In this document: piece after piece, positions 1 to 9,430 of the stretch | How positions within the stretch are numbered: position 1 is the first letter of the stretch | Layout: each line of letters starts with the position of its first letter | From: Melanopsichium pennsylvanicum | Lineage: Eukaryota; Basidiomycota; Ustilaginomycetes; Ustilaginales | Assembly (NCBI GenBank): GCA_900208305.1 | Contig: OAPG01000021.1 | Coordinates: 1-64,000, forward strand | Reading direction: 5' to 3' | DNA length: 64,000 bases | The notes under the pieces: model-generated | What the model saw: only the letters and a program-made list of their open reading frames with translations | The model's database searches: none | Told to the model about the DNA's origin: nothing | Translations under genes and position numbers: made by a program

Positions 1-178
1 CCTAACCCTAACCCTAACCCTAACCCTAACCCTAACCCTAACCCTAACCCTAACCCTAACCCTAACCCTAACCCTAACCCTAACCCTAACCCTAACCCTA
101 ACCCTAACCCTAACCCTAACCCTAACCCTAACCGTAACCGCCCGCCCGCCACACGCCCGCCCTAACCCTAACCCTAAC
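1..178. repeat. Telomere repeat array (CCCTAA)n
   Basis: About 22 uninterrupted CCCTAA units fill bases 1 to about 132. A short degenerate GC-rich stretch follows (variant unit CCGTAA, then repeated CCCGCC at about 134-160), and then nearly three more perfect units up to about 178. The C-rich strand reads toward the chromosome interior, as expected for a left chromosome end. TTAGGG is the common telomere unit of filamentous fungi. The pure outer array and the degenerate proximal part match the normal gradient from telomerase-made repeats to older, mutated ones. Confidence 0.98.
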
Positions 179-586
179 TAGATACACAACCCAAAAAAAC
201 CAAGGGTTTCATCTGGACTCATTCTGAGTACCTTAACACCATCTTAGTGTTTGATTGGTATACTGTCTGTATGTGTTGAATTGCTTGATATACTGTCTGT
301 ATGTCTCTGAGGTATGCTTGGCTCTGTTTTCAGAAGCTACAAATTGTGGTTTGATGATTAATGATTGAATTACAGAGGCACATGCGACAAGTGATCTAAT
401 TACAGGGAGTTTCCGAGGGTCCGAATTCCGAGGAGCCCAACCACAGATGTAATAACGCTAGATCACGTGCAACCTTATAATAAAACGGACGGAGCGATTC
501 TTCCAGCTCTTCAAATCGTTCCAACGTGTCTGTTCGACCCTTTGCAACTCTTCTGATCAACATTTTCGTCCATCTTTCCGCATTCA
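179..586. other. Very short subtelomere and first gene's promoter
   Basis: I see no gene here. A 16-bp sequence (TATACTGTCTGTATGT) occurs twice as a direct repeat at 259-274 and 289-304. A CACGTG palindrome at 464-469 lies about 120 bp upstream of the first ATG. There is no sign of a subtelomeric RecQ-type helicase or of long subtelomeric repeats. Confidence 0.6.
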
Positions 587-1594
587 ATGATGAGATCGTC
601 AATGCCGAATGCTGCAGCGAGCATGCTCACCTTTGTTAGAGGAATCTCTTCCACCGCGAGGATCTACGCTGAGGCGCTGCCAACTTCAGCAGCCCCAACA
701 CCGGCGGCAGCACCCCGTTTCCGACCCAAAGACCCGTCCCGACGACAATACCAGCCCAAAGGCACAGCTTCAGACCGTCTTCGTACTGGCCAGCGCACTC
801 TTGAGCGAAACACTCCTCAGCAAGATGGGCAGAAGGGTAGCAGAAGCGGCGGCGAACGTCGCAACAAGCGACTGCCTTCCGTCTTCGATGATTCCTCTAC
901 CTCCGCACAAGCTCGTCCCGTCACGGGTGCACACGTGAAGAGCTTCGGGCAGAACTCGAAGAAGCTGCCCGCGCCGTTACCGAACACGGACTGGAACAGC
1001 CCGCTTTTTTCCAAGCCCGGCTTCGAGCGGCTCGTCGCAAGCGCGCCTCGGCCGTCCTCGATCTTTGCGCCCAGCCTGGCCGCCGCATTTTCATCATCGG
1101 CAACACGAGGCAAGGCCAAGGCCAAGGCCAACGTGGCCGCCGCTCCTGCCACGGTGACGAACGCCAAGCTTAATCTTCCCGGCATCAAGACAGCCGTGGG
1201 CGCTCTGAAATTCCATGTACAACCTGGCGGACGCAACATCCTTGGTCCGATTAATAATCCCACCGGCGTAGCAGTAGGCTCGTTGTCCCACAACCGAGTC
1301 ACTCGTTCACGATCTGTGCAAGCCAAGGACTCGGACGACAAGTCCTTGGCAGCGGAACTCAAAGCGGCCAGGATCGCTATCCAGAATGAGCAGATCGGCG
1401 GCTCATACGAACGGTTCTCAACACAATCTGTCCTCGAAGCAGCTGGCATTCAGGCAAACTCTAGAGCCAATTCGACAAATTCGAAAGCAATGCTCGATGC
1501 CGCTCAAGCTCTCGCTGTCAACGCTGATCTGGCGCCAGACGGAAAAGGCTTCATCGCCAAGACCATTGCCGATCGACTTGGCGCTCAGGCTTAG
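587..1594 (+). CDS. Unknown protein with mitochondrial-type N-terminus
   Basis: This open frame of 335 codons starts at ATG 587 and is intronless. I do not recognise the family. The first 35 residues lack acidic residues apart from one Glu, are rich in Ala, Ser, Thr and Arg, and carry a segment around residues 13-30 (LTFVRGISSTARIYAEAL) that looks like a mitochondrial presequence with a cleavage site. Translation could instead begin at Met7 or Met13. A basic, disordered region follows (to about residue 110), then an Ala/Lys-rich stretch. The more ordered C-terminal third has short helices and ends near GKGFIAKTIADRLGAQA. That size, charge and organisation would suit a fungus-specific mitoribosome or mitochondrial matrix factor, but this is inference. 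It is the first gene inside the telomere, about 410 bp from the array, and converges with the AP endonuclease gene. Confidence 0.6.
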   Translation: MMRSSMPNAAASMLTFVRGISSTARIYAEALPTSAAPTPAAAPRFRPKDPSRRQYQPKGTASDRLRTGQRTLERNTPQQDGQKGSRSGGERRNKRLPSVFDDSSTSAQARPVTGAHVKSFGQNSKKLPAPLPNTDWNSPLFSKPGFERLVASAPRPSSIFAPSLAAAFSSSATRGKAKAKANVAAAPATVTNAKLNLPGIKTAVGALKFHVQPGGRNILGPINNPTGVAVGSLSHNRVTRSRSVQAKDSDDKSLAAELKAARIAIQNEQIGGSYERFSTQSVLEAAGIQANSRANSTNSKAMLDAAQALAVNADLAPDGKGFIAKTIADRLGAQA

Positions 1595-2043
1595 TTTCAA
1601 GCTTGACATTTGCAAAACGCACATGCAATCGCGATTTTCCCTTCTCACATCATCGCCAATAATTGCTAAATTTTCTGACCCGTCTGAATTGCATTTGTAC
1701 ATACTCTATCATGGACTGAGACAAGCCTCTGGATCGGCAAATCGGCGACGTTTGCGCTTGATCTGCTTTCCGAGACGATTGAAATCAAGCAGCGCTGTCA
1801 ATCTTAGACGGTAACATGCAGTTGGGTGCGGTCAAGCCGGCGAATGGTCCGAGACACGAAGCAGGCGCCCGAAAAAGGGGCAAGCTCCAGCGATGGGTAG
1901 TCCTGCCATTGGAGGCTGCGAGAAAATGTATGGGCCATTTGTAATCGGAGACTTTGATGCCACAACTTTCGTGTGCAACATCTATAAAGGCCCTTCAATG
2001 TCGCAGTACTGTAATGGCAATGGATCACGGGCGACTCGAAATT
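1595..2043. other. Convergent intergenic region
   Basis: This is 3' flanking sequence for two convergent genes. One TACTGTA heptamer sits at 2007-2013. Short open frames here are unsupported; I see no other structure. Confidence 0.5.
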
Positions 2044-3906
2044 TTAGTATGGTGTTTGTGGGACGGTTTCGAGAGCAATGTAATGACAACTTACGATTGG
2101 AACGTGATCACTGGCACCGTAGCACTCGTGTCGGATTTCGCACTCGAGAGCCTTGCTTGCGATGCGTTCGGACAGGATGAAGGAATCCAGACGCCATCCG
2201 ATGCCTTTTGACCGACAGAAACCTCGCCAGCCATAGAACGCTGTTGGGGAAAAGAGCGAATGCATCCACGTTCCAAAGAGTGAGCGGTTTGAAAGCACGG
2301 TTCGTAAGTGGATAGTCGAGAGCACAATGATTTGCTGAGCTACTTACTGTAATGTCCAACAGCGTCAGGATGCTTCTGTCTCCACACATCCACGAGCGGC
2401 TTTGACGCAGGCGTTGCCTTGCCCTGCAGAAGTCGGCGATGAGCGTCACATTCGATCGCAGTGTAGCCAGGGCTTTTGTTCCATTTCTTGGACGCGGCCG
2501 CCAGATCACGCTCGTCTTGAACCACATTCAGATCTCCGGTCCAAATAACGGGCTTCTGCGCATCGAGCTCTGCAAGATAGGTCGCCAACGCTGCATTCCA
2601 TGCCTGCTTGGTTGCCATTGTCTTTGTGGCCAAAATCGGAGAAGAGTCGGTGGTTAGCATACAGCAGTTGCAATCCAAGTCGTAGGAGTTCAGATGTTTT
2701 ATAGAGTCGCGAAGATCGAGAGTGGAATGTGGCTAGCTTATCAGGCCCTCGGACGTGAAGATAAATCTGACACTGCAGAATGAGCGCACGGAGAGTTTAT
2801 GAGGAGAGCTTGATCCTTACGGAGCTTGATCTGTGGGCTGTGCTGCAAACCCCCACCTGATGATAGCGGAAGAGATCGCTTCGAGTGTGCAGCCCAATGT
2901 GAGGATGCCGAAGTAGGTGGGGAAAAGGTAAGAGTCGGTTTTGACTGACTTACTTTGAGTCCTTCGCCCGCGTTGACGGCGTACGTTCCTACAAGGAACG
3001 TGTTTTCGAACTCGAGGGTGACTATGAAAGAGGATGATACGGAAGGGAGAGTTAGCAATTCTGCGGCACTTTGAACAAGATGACAGGGATCGACTTACCA
3101 ATGCGACCCTTCGTGTCCTGATGGTTGAGCCCGGGCAGACCATAGACCGCTTTGAGAGGTTGAATCTTGGAGAGGATGGCAAGACCGGCATAGCCCTTCT
3201 GTTTGCCGATGCCCCAGTACTGATGTTTGTAGAGCTTTGTGAGAGCGTGATGCATGGGCGCGTCGTTGACTTTGGTTTCTGAAAGTACGACAATATCGGC
3301 ATTTTCTGCTTCGATATAGCGCATCATGCCCTTTGCCTCGCTCGACTTGAGGCTCGTGATGTTCCAAGATGCTATACGGACTGATCCTGGAGCAGAAGGG
3401 CGAGGATAGGATAGAGTAGGAGGCATCTCTGAGTTCTTGGGTAAGCTCGGATCTGCAGTTGTGTCGTCCGATTTGGGTGCGCTTGAAGAGTCTGAGACCG
3501 AAACAGCCTTTTTGCGTAACTTGTTTGCTGGAGTCGGTAATGCTGATGCTGATGCTGATGCTGATGCTGATGCTGATGCTTCAGTGTCGATGGCGCTGTT
3601 CGAAGCTGCTTCACTCGGTCCAGTCTTGAGAGACGACTTTGTTAATATCGTATCAGCAGCTTTGCGTTTCGCCTTTGCTGGGGACGGTGAGGTGGATGTG
3701 GATGCATCTTTGTGTGTTTGCTGAGTTGGTGTTGCGGTCGCGGTGCGATTAGAAGAGCGTCGAGGCGTTATTGATGTAAGTGTTGCTCGTGCCATGGTGG
3801 AGCTTAGGTCAACGGATCTATTGTGATATCTAAAGGGGGTTGTGCGAGGCAAAGACAGATTGGAGCGAAGGAGAGTTGAGTTTAATCTTGTCACACAGCG
3901 TTGCAT
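2044..3906 (-). CDS. AP endonuclease, exonuclease III family (four exons)
   Basis: A class II apurinic/apyrimidinic endonuclease of the ExoIII/APE1 family, which cuts DNA 5' of abasic sites in base excision repair. I join exons 3906-3099, 3021-2954, 2621-2348 and 2240-2044 on the minus strand (448 residues). All introns are GT...AG and the frame closes exactly. Motifs in order: ASWNITSLKS (metal-site Asn), SETKVND (metal-site Glu; most relatives have QETK), KGYAGLAILSK, GTYAVNAGEGLK, WTGDLNVVQDE (Asp/Asn), the family's Y-T-F-(Y/W) segment restored across the last splice, GWRLDSFILSER, and ASDHVPIV (terminal Asp-His pair). The first 200 residues are a low-complexity extension. It begins with an Arg/Ser/Thr-rich segment without acidic residues that could target mitochondria. 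A second ATG at 3795 would give a shorter form keeping a basic KAKRK nuclear-type signal. Intron 2 (332 nt) is long for this genome and could hide an alternative exon. It diverges from bub1. Confidence 0.93.
3541..3580. repeat. Hexamer microsatellite in AP endonuclease exon 1
   Basis: More than six copies of TGCTGA lie inside the coding sequence. On the minus strand they encode an alternating Ser-Ala tract in the disordered N-terminal extension. The unit is a multiple of three, so length changes would not break the frame. Confidence 0.95.
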
Positions 3907-4485
3907 GTCAGAGAGCTTTGTTGTGGTGAAACGAGTGGGTGTTGATGATGTTTAAGATTATTAACTTTCACATGTTCTTCTCTTGCTGTGAGCATTTGGG
4001 AATCAATTATTAATTATTATTAATACTGCAGATTTGGAGATTTTTGACTTGTTGAGCCACTTGCACGTGACTGAACGCGGTCAGATGCAACACTGGTCGA
4101 TGATGAGAAACAACATAGCTTAGTAAAGTTGTGCAGTCCACCACTAAATTTACCGAGGTGTGATTCTTGAGATCACACGAAAGTGTACATCAAATTACTG
4201 TACACTTATAGTGTTGGACAAGTAGGCATCGTGCTCATGATTCACGATCAGACTCTTTTGATCTCATCTCTTGATCTCATCTCTATCCACTTTGTACAAC
4301 AACATCCTCAAAACATCAATGACGGTTCAGATTCGACTTTTCTCCTAATAATCTTGACACAAAATTCACGGCTTTCCTCTGGCATAGTGATTTGCTCGCT
4401 CGAAACCCTTTTCCATCCAAGCGCAGCATCTATAGTAGAAGCATACATCAATAGTTGAAAGCAGCAATAACAGCGCTTGATCATA
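3907..4485. promoter_or_regulatory. Divergent promoter region, AP endonuclease / bub1
   Basis: A 579-bp region between two divergent genes. It holds a CACGTG palindrome at 4064-4069, a TACTGTA heptamer at 4196-4202, and a perfect 13-bp tandem duplication (TGATCTCATCTCT) at 4259-4284. A T/A-rich segment lies at about 4005-4025. Assignment of these sites to either gene is not possible from sequence alone. Confidence 0.5.
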
Positions 4486-7400
4486 ATGGTGGAGCCACCC
4501 TCCAGCATGGGGCCACCCGTCGTCACCCCTCGTAAGGCACCCACTACGCCTTCGCACAACGCCCACAACGCCTATGCCTTTGGTGTTACTCCTCACAAAA
4601 CACCACTTCGTACACCAGGCGGCTCCAACATCGAACAGACTTCCTCAACACCCATCATCGACTTTAATGCCATCGAAGCGCAAAAGGAAAACGTACAGCC
4701 ACTCGCAAAGGGCAGATCCGCCCACGCTCTATCCAATACTCTCAACATGCAGCATAAACAGCGACAAGCCTTGCTCGCTCAGCAGCGCGCAGAACACGAG
4801 CAGACGGTCACATCACAAGACAACGCCGATGCCGATGATCCTCTCGAAGCATGGACAAAGTTCGTCAAGTGGTGCATCGACAACTTTCCTTCTGGTCAAA
4901 CACATGATTCGGGTCTTATCCCCCTCCTTGAGCGCGCAACTCGACATTTTAAAGATTCCGAACAATACATCAACGACCCAAGATACCTTCGCTTATGGAT
5001 CTTGTACGCTAGAAACGTGGAATGTGCTCGCGACGTCTACAACTTTCTCCTCGCCAACGAGATCGGTACCAAGCTAGCCAGTCTCTACGAGGAGCTTGCT
5101 GTCGTTCTCGAAGGCCAGCGAATCTATCAGGAGGCCGATGCTATGTACAAGCTAGGCATCGCCCGCAGAGCCAACCCTATCGACCGCATCAAACGTCGAT
5201 ATGAAGAGTTCAAGACGCGCATCATTCTGGGACATCAATCTGAATCCTCAACCCCATCCTCGTTGGGCTTCGTCACCAACTATGCCGACGCGCTCAAAGC
5301 CGCCATGACCACGGCCGGAAGAAGCATGCTCGGCGAAAAGGAAGCTGCTGTCGGGCCCGCTCGCAGTCACTCGGCAAATGTCCTGCGCGGTGCTGGAGCA
5401 AGTGTCGGGAGCATCGGCCTTATCACTCCCACTTCTGCCATCAACAATGGACGCAAGCTCAATGTCTTCCACGATGACGATAGCGACACCCGTCTCAAGC
5501 CTCAGCGAGGCAGCTCCAAGGGGTGGGAGGACATTGGCACAGTCGCTAAGCGCAATCAGGAGAACGTTCAGGCGGATCGCTTTGCTGGAGTCAAGAGCTT
5601 CAAGATCGGTGCTTCTGGTGGCATCTCCAAAAAGCCTGGCTCTGGCCTTGCAGTGTTTCGAGACTCGGACAATGATAACGACGACGAAGCTGACGAGGTA
5701 CCAGCCACTCCCAAGCCTGCAGGCGTGCTCAGCCCCAAAGATCATTCTGGCAAGCCCGTTCCAGGTCTCGGTCGGAAAGCCCAGTTCAGCGAGACCGACC
5801 TTCTGCGAAGCAACCCTTTCGCATACTGGGACAAAGACGCCAAGCTCGTCCCTGACCCGGATAGCTTGCGTCCTGCTGAAGTGGCGTCATCATCATCGCG
5901 CAAAATTTCTAGCTCCACCACCAGCTCCAACGGCGAGCGACACCGCATCAAAACCACTGTCTCTCGCTCCGCTCAATCTTCCGCATCCGCCATCGCATCC
6001 AGCTCCAGTGTCGCTCCTACAGCTACGGCTGGAGGGAAAAGGGAGAAACACGCAGCCCCAGTAGATTTGATGTATCCTCTCTTTCGCTCGTCTGCGCACA
6101 AGGCTTTCTATAAACAGCGCGGATGGCAGAGCGAGTTGACTCTCGAGGAACTCATGGTACGCAAGCGGGGCTTTCCTCCTGCCATAGAAGGATGGGAAGA
6201 CCCCGCAGAGTGCAGTAGAACCCTATCCGATCCGTGGTCGCATCTAGATCATTTCGCAAACCGCTGGCTGCCTGAAGATCCCAACTCCCCATCACCCGCA
6301 GCTGCAGCCACATGTCCACCTGTGATCGCAGACAACCCTTTCGAACCGACTTCCGCGACGATCGATCAAACAACTGGCCTCTTCCCCTCACGCGACGTTT
6401 ACGATCCCGACAACTCCGTCGCCAACGCTGTTGCTCTCAACCTTCGACCGAATCCCAAGAAGAAGAAGAAGCGCGAGGGAGAGAACACTACCAAGGTTCG
6501 AATGAGTCCAACGCTCGTCACCAAAGCCACCCTACTCGAGGTTGAAAACATGTTTAATGGCGACAGCGAGTCCAGCGATGATGATGAAGAGAGCAGTGAG
6601 GATGACGACGATGACGAGGACGAGGACGATTACATTGCGCCGTTAGCAAGTGCTTTCAGACACGAACACATGCGCGTGGAACTCGGCTCTGCTGCAGATG
6701 TTCCTCCCACCCCAACACCTTTGTCGAGGTTGAACCGCTCATCGAACATCATCGTGCAGAACGATGAGAACGCGGGTGTTTCGGCAACGCCCCTTCGAAC
6801 ACCAGCCGGGATGAGGCTCAAGCTTGGTTTAGGTGGCGCCACGCCCATGCGCACGCCCCTCGCCTCTAAATCCTCTCTGTCAAACCTCGGCTCTAAGCCT
6901 GTCTTCTGTGAGGAGGACGAAGACGAGGAAGAACGGTCCAGTCTCCCGGTCATCGTCCATCAAAAGCCAGCACAGCCAACCGCTATACCGGCTTGTCAAG
7001 AGCGAGCACTCAGCTTGGCCCTGGAAGAACCAATCGCAGCGGTGCTCGCCACGCCGATACCACTCAACCGTCAATCGGCCAGTCGACGTTGGATCGAGCC
7101 GATGACTGAAGAGCAGGAGGAGGAAGAAGAAGAAGAAGAAGCTGACATTGACGTAAACGATGAACCCATCGAAAATACAGGCTTTGATAACAATGAACAT
7201 CTCTTCCGACCCCAGTTCCAGCCTCTTACCCCCATCACGGAGGCAACCTACGAATTCACGCGCTACACAAACGCACGCACTCCTGGCACTGCTACTCGCT
7301 CCGCTATTTGTCCTGCATTCAAGCCTTGGCGTGATGACGAGGAAGAAGATGAGGAAGATGAGATTTCGCAAGGTGCAATCCTCACCACTGGTCCAGTCAT

Positions 7401-9045
7401 CGCAACGCGCTCGGAAGAAGGAATCAAAGCCAAGGTGAACGATGACGAGCCAACGGACGACGAGCCAACGGATGAGCGCTCCTTTGCCTCTACCTCCGCA
7501 GAAGACGCCAACAGATCAGCATGGAACGCAGACAACAAGGCCTCATTCGAGCTTACCAAGGGCCTGACTATTCGGTGTCCCGCTCCTGAGGACGATGAAG
7601 AAGGTAATCTCTCTCATGACCAACCCACGCGCGAGTTGCATGAGCGCTTCGAAGACTCTCTCGTCATTCACGACCCCGATTTCGTCTCTCAACACGAAGC
7701 CGCCGACGCCAGTGTAAATTCCTTCTCGCCACCCAACCCTTGTTCTCCTGTCAACCCTCAAGTTCTAAACTGCATCCTCTCGCAGCTTCCAAAACCGCTC
7801 GAGAGTCATCCAGCCTTCATCGACCTGACAAGCACGACGTCTGCCGACCTCCTCGCAGAATTGCAAAAGAAATGCAAGTCCGCCCTCGCAAGCAACCAGA
7901 TGACGCGCAAATCCATGGGCGGAACCATCTTCCATGGTACCGGCGTCCTCTCTTCTGCCTTCAATGTGACCATCGGTGGGCACTCGTTTGAGATTCGTGG
8001 CAAGCTTGGCGAGGGAGGATATGGAGCAGTGTTCCTTGGCTACGATGTTGGCTCGGTCGCCACTGCTCCCAGTGGAAAGGGTGATCAGGACGATCCTTTG
8101 AACTCGGATGACGAAGATGAAGAGTCGGATCAGAGAAAGATAGCGATCAAGGTGGAGGCTCCGGCAAACAGATGGGAATTCCACATCCTATCGAAGCTTC
8201 ACGGTCTTCTCCCCGCTTCCATCACCCCTTCTATTGTTGCGCCACGAAAGCTGTACTGTTATTCCGACACGAGCTTCCTACTACTCGATCTTGGCGAGAA
8301 GGGAACGCTGTTGGACGTGGTGAACCACAGCGTCTCCGCAGGGGTTGCTGCGGCCGGTGCTGATACCTCCACTGGATCAGCTGGACTTGAGGAGGTGCTC
8401 GCCATGTTCTTCGTCACTCAGCTCCTTCAGGTCGTCCTTTCCATGCACAAGGTGGGCGTCATTCACGGCGACCTCAAGATTGACAATTGTCTTCTCCGTC
8501 TCTCCGACAATGGTTCTAGCTGGTCCAACATCTATGCTCGGGATGGAAGCTCTGGGTGGAGCTCGAAAGGAGTGACGCTGATTGATTTCGGCCGGGCGAT
8601 CGATCTCAGTGCTTACTCGGCAGGACAGAAATTTGTCGCGGATTGGAACACGGACGCAAAGGACTGCGTAGAGATGCGTCGCGGCGAACCTTTCACTTTC
8701 GAGACGGACTGGTTCGGAATCGCCGCAGTCGCACACTGTCTGTTGTTCGGCCGTTACATGGAGACAAAGCAGGACGGAGCCAAATTCAAGATCGCAGCGA
8801 CCTTCAAGAGGTATTGGCAGCAAGAAATGTGGACGGAGCTATTTGATACGTGCCTCAACCCAAAGCTTCGCAACGAACAGGGGCAGCCTTTGGAAGAACT
8901 GAACAAAGATGACATCTTGCAGAGCTTGGAAGAGACGCTGGACAAGATGCAAACTTGGTTGGAAGGAAATTCGAACAAGGGTGGCAAGAACTTGAAGGGT
9001 TTACTGCGAAAGCTCGAGATTTGGGGACTGAAGCAGGGTCATTGA
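4486..9045 (+). CDS. bub1: Spindle checkpoint kinase Bub1 (Bub1/Mad3 family)
   Basis: A 1,519-residue kinetochore checkpoint kinase. I start at ATG 4486; an upstream in-frame TTG adds only three residues. A KEN box (QKENVQPL) lies at residues 67-69. The TPR-like Bub1/Mad3 homology region 1 spans about residues 118-245 (from DPLEAWTKFVKWCIDNFPS to RRYEEFKTRI). A short conserved LTLEELMVRKRGF segment lies near residue 560, followed by long acidic, disordered linkers. The kinase domain begins near residue 1167: glycine loop GKLGEGGYGAVF, IAIKVEAP (ATP-site Lys), an acidic insert between them, VIHGDLKIDNCLL (the Bub1-type HGD form of the HRD motif), LIDFGRAID (intact DFG) and ETDWFGIAAVAH. All core catalytic residues are present, so an active kinase is expected. 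Bub1 recruits Mad and Bub proteins to unattached kinetochores and phosphorylates histone H2A in studied species. KEN boxes are typical of the Mad3/BubR1 branch, so this protein may combine both roles. The gene is intronless. Confidence 0.96.
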   Translation: MVEPPSSMGPPVVTPRKAPTTPSHNAHNAYAFGVTPHKTPLRTPGGSNIEQTSSTPIIDFNAIEAQKENVQPLAKGRSAHALSNTLNMQHKQRQALLAQQRAEHEQTVTSQDNADADDPLEAWTKFVKWCIDNFPSGQTHDSGLIPLLERATRHFKDSEQYINDPRYLRLWILYARNVECARDVYNFLLANEIGTKLASLYEELAVVLEGQRIYQEADAMYKLGIARRANPIDRIKRRYEEFKTRIILGHQSESSTPSSLGFVTNYADALKAAMTTAGRSMLGEKEAAVGPARSHSANVLRGAGASVGSIGLITPTSAINNGRKLNVFHDDDSDTRLKPQRGSSKGWEDIGTVAKRNQENVQADRFAGVKSFKIGASGGISKKPGSGLAVFRDSDNDNDDEADEVPATPKPAGVLSPKDHSGKPVPGLGRKAQFSETDLLRSNPFAYWDKDAKLVPDPDSLRPAEVASSSSRKISSSTTSSNGERHRIKTTVSRSAQSSASAIASSSSVAPTATAGGKREKHAAPVDLMYPLFRSSAHKAFYKQRGWQSELTLEELMVRKRGFPPAIEGWEDPAECSRTLSDPWSHLDHFANRWLPEDPNSPSPAAAATCPPVIADNPFEPTSATIDQTTGLFPSRDVYDPDNSVANAVALNLRPNPKKKKKREGENTTKVRMSPTLVTKATLLEVENMFNGDSESSDDDEESSEDDDDDEDEDDYIAPLASAFRHEHMRVELGSAADVPPTPTPLSRLNRSSNIIVQNDENAGVSATPLRTPAGMRLKLGLGGATPMRTPLASKSSLSNLGSKPVFCEEDEDEEERSSLPVIVHQKPAQPTAIPACQERALSLALEEPIAAVLATPIPLNRQSASRRWIEPMTEEQEEEEEEEEADIDVNDEPIENTGFDNNEHLFRPQFQPLTPITEATYEFTRYTNARTPGTATRSAICPAFKPWRDDEEEDEEDEISQGAILTTGPVIATRSEEGIKAKVNDDEPTDDEPTDERSFASTSAEDANRSAWNADNKASFELTKGLTIRCPAPEDDEEGNLSHDQPTRELHERFEDSLVIHDPDFVSQHEAADASVNSFSPPNPCSPVNPQVLNCILSQLPKPLESHPAFIDLTSTTSADLLAELQKKCKSALASNQMTRKSMGGTIFHGTGVLSSAFNVTIGGHSFEIRGKLGEGGYGAVFLGYDVGSVATAPSGKGDQDDPLNSDDEDEESDQRKIAIKVEAPANRWEFHILSKLHGLLPASITPSIVAPRKLYCYSDTSFLLLDLGEKGTLLDVVNHSVSAGVAAAGADTSTGSAGLEEVLAMFFVTQLLQVVLSMHKVGVIHGDLKIDNCLLRLSDNGSSWSNIYARDGSSGWSSKGVTLIDFGRAIDLSAYSAGQKFVADWNTDAKDCVEMRRGEPFTFETDWFGIAAVAHCLLFGRYMETKQDGAKFKIAATFKRYWQQEMWTELFDTCLNPKLRNEQGQPLEELNKDDILQSLEETLDKMQTWLEGNSNKGGKNLKGLLRKLEIWGLKQGH

Positions 9046-9430
9046 TCATAGACTCACCTGTCTGATGACGAATTTTATTGCCATTGTACTCAAATACAAA
9101 CACTATATATTATCATTTATGATAAAGTAGACCGCAGTAGCTTGAGACCATTGCATCTTTGCCGATTGACTGTTACTGTGAACGAACCAGGATGCGGACA
9201 GAGAGCGGCATGAACCGCCTCGCAAAATAAGAAGCGCTCGCATTTATATCGCCTCACATCGTGGCCAATCAGCGGTCATCACGTTCTGCCCTCGTTTGAG
9301 CGCTCAGTGGAACCAAATGCTCGTGGTCAGATATTTGCACACACCCTTCGCACTGACCAGCGTCGCTTTCGAGAGTGAAACACTGAAAATTAGCCACGTC
9401 AACGAAAAAGACGCATACCATCATCCCTTG
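9046..9430. other. Convergent intergenic region
   Basis: 3' flank of bub1 and of the following minus-strand gene. A CCAAT-type pentamer (GGCCAATC) is at about 9262. I see nothing else. Confidence 0.45.

Noticed and set aside
817..1449. 210-codon antisense frame in the first gene
   Set aside because: It is a mirror of a GC-rich coding sequence on the other strand; the plus-strand frame has the presequence and better codon logic.
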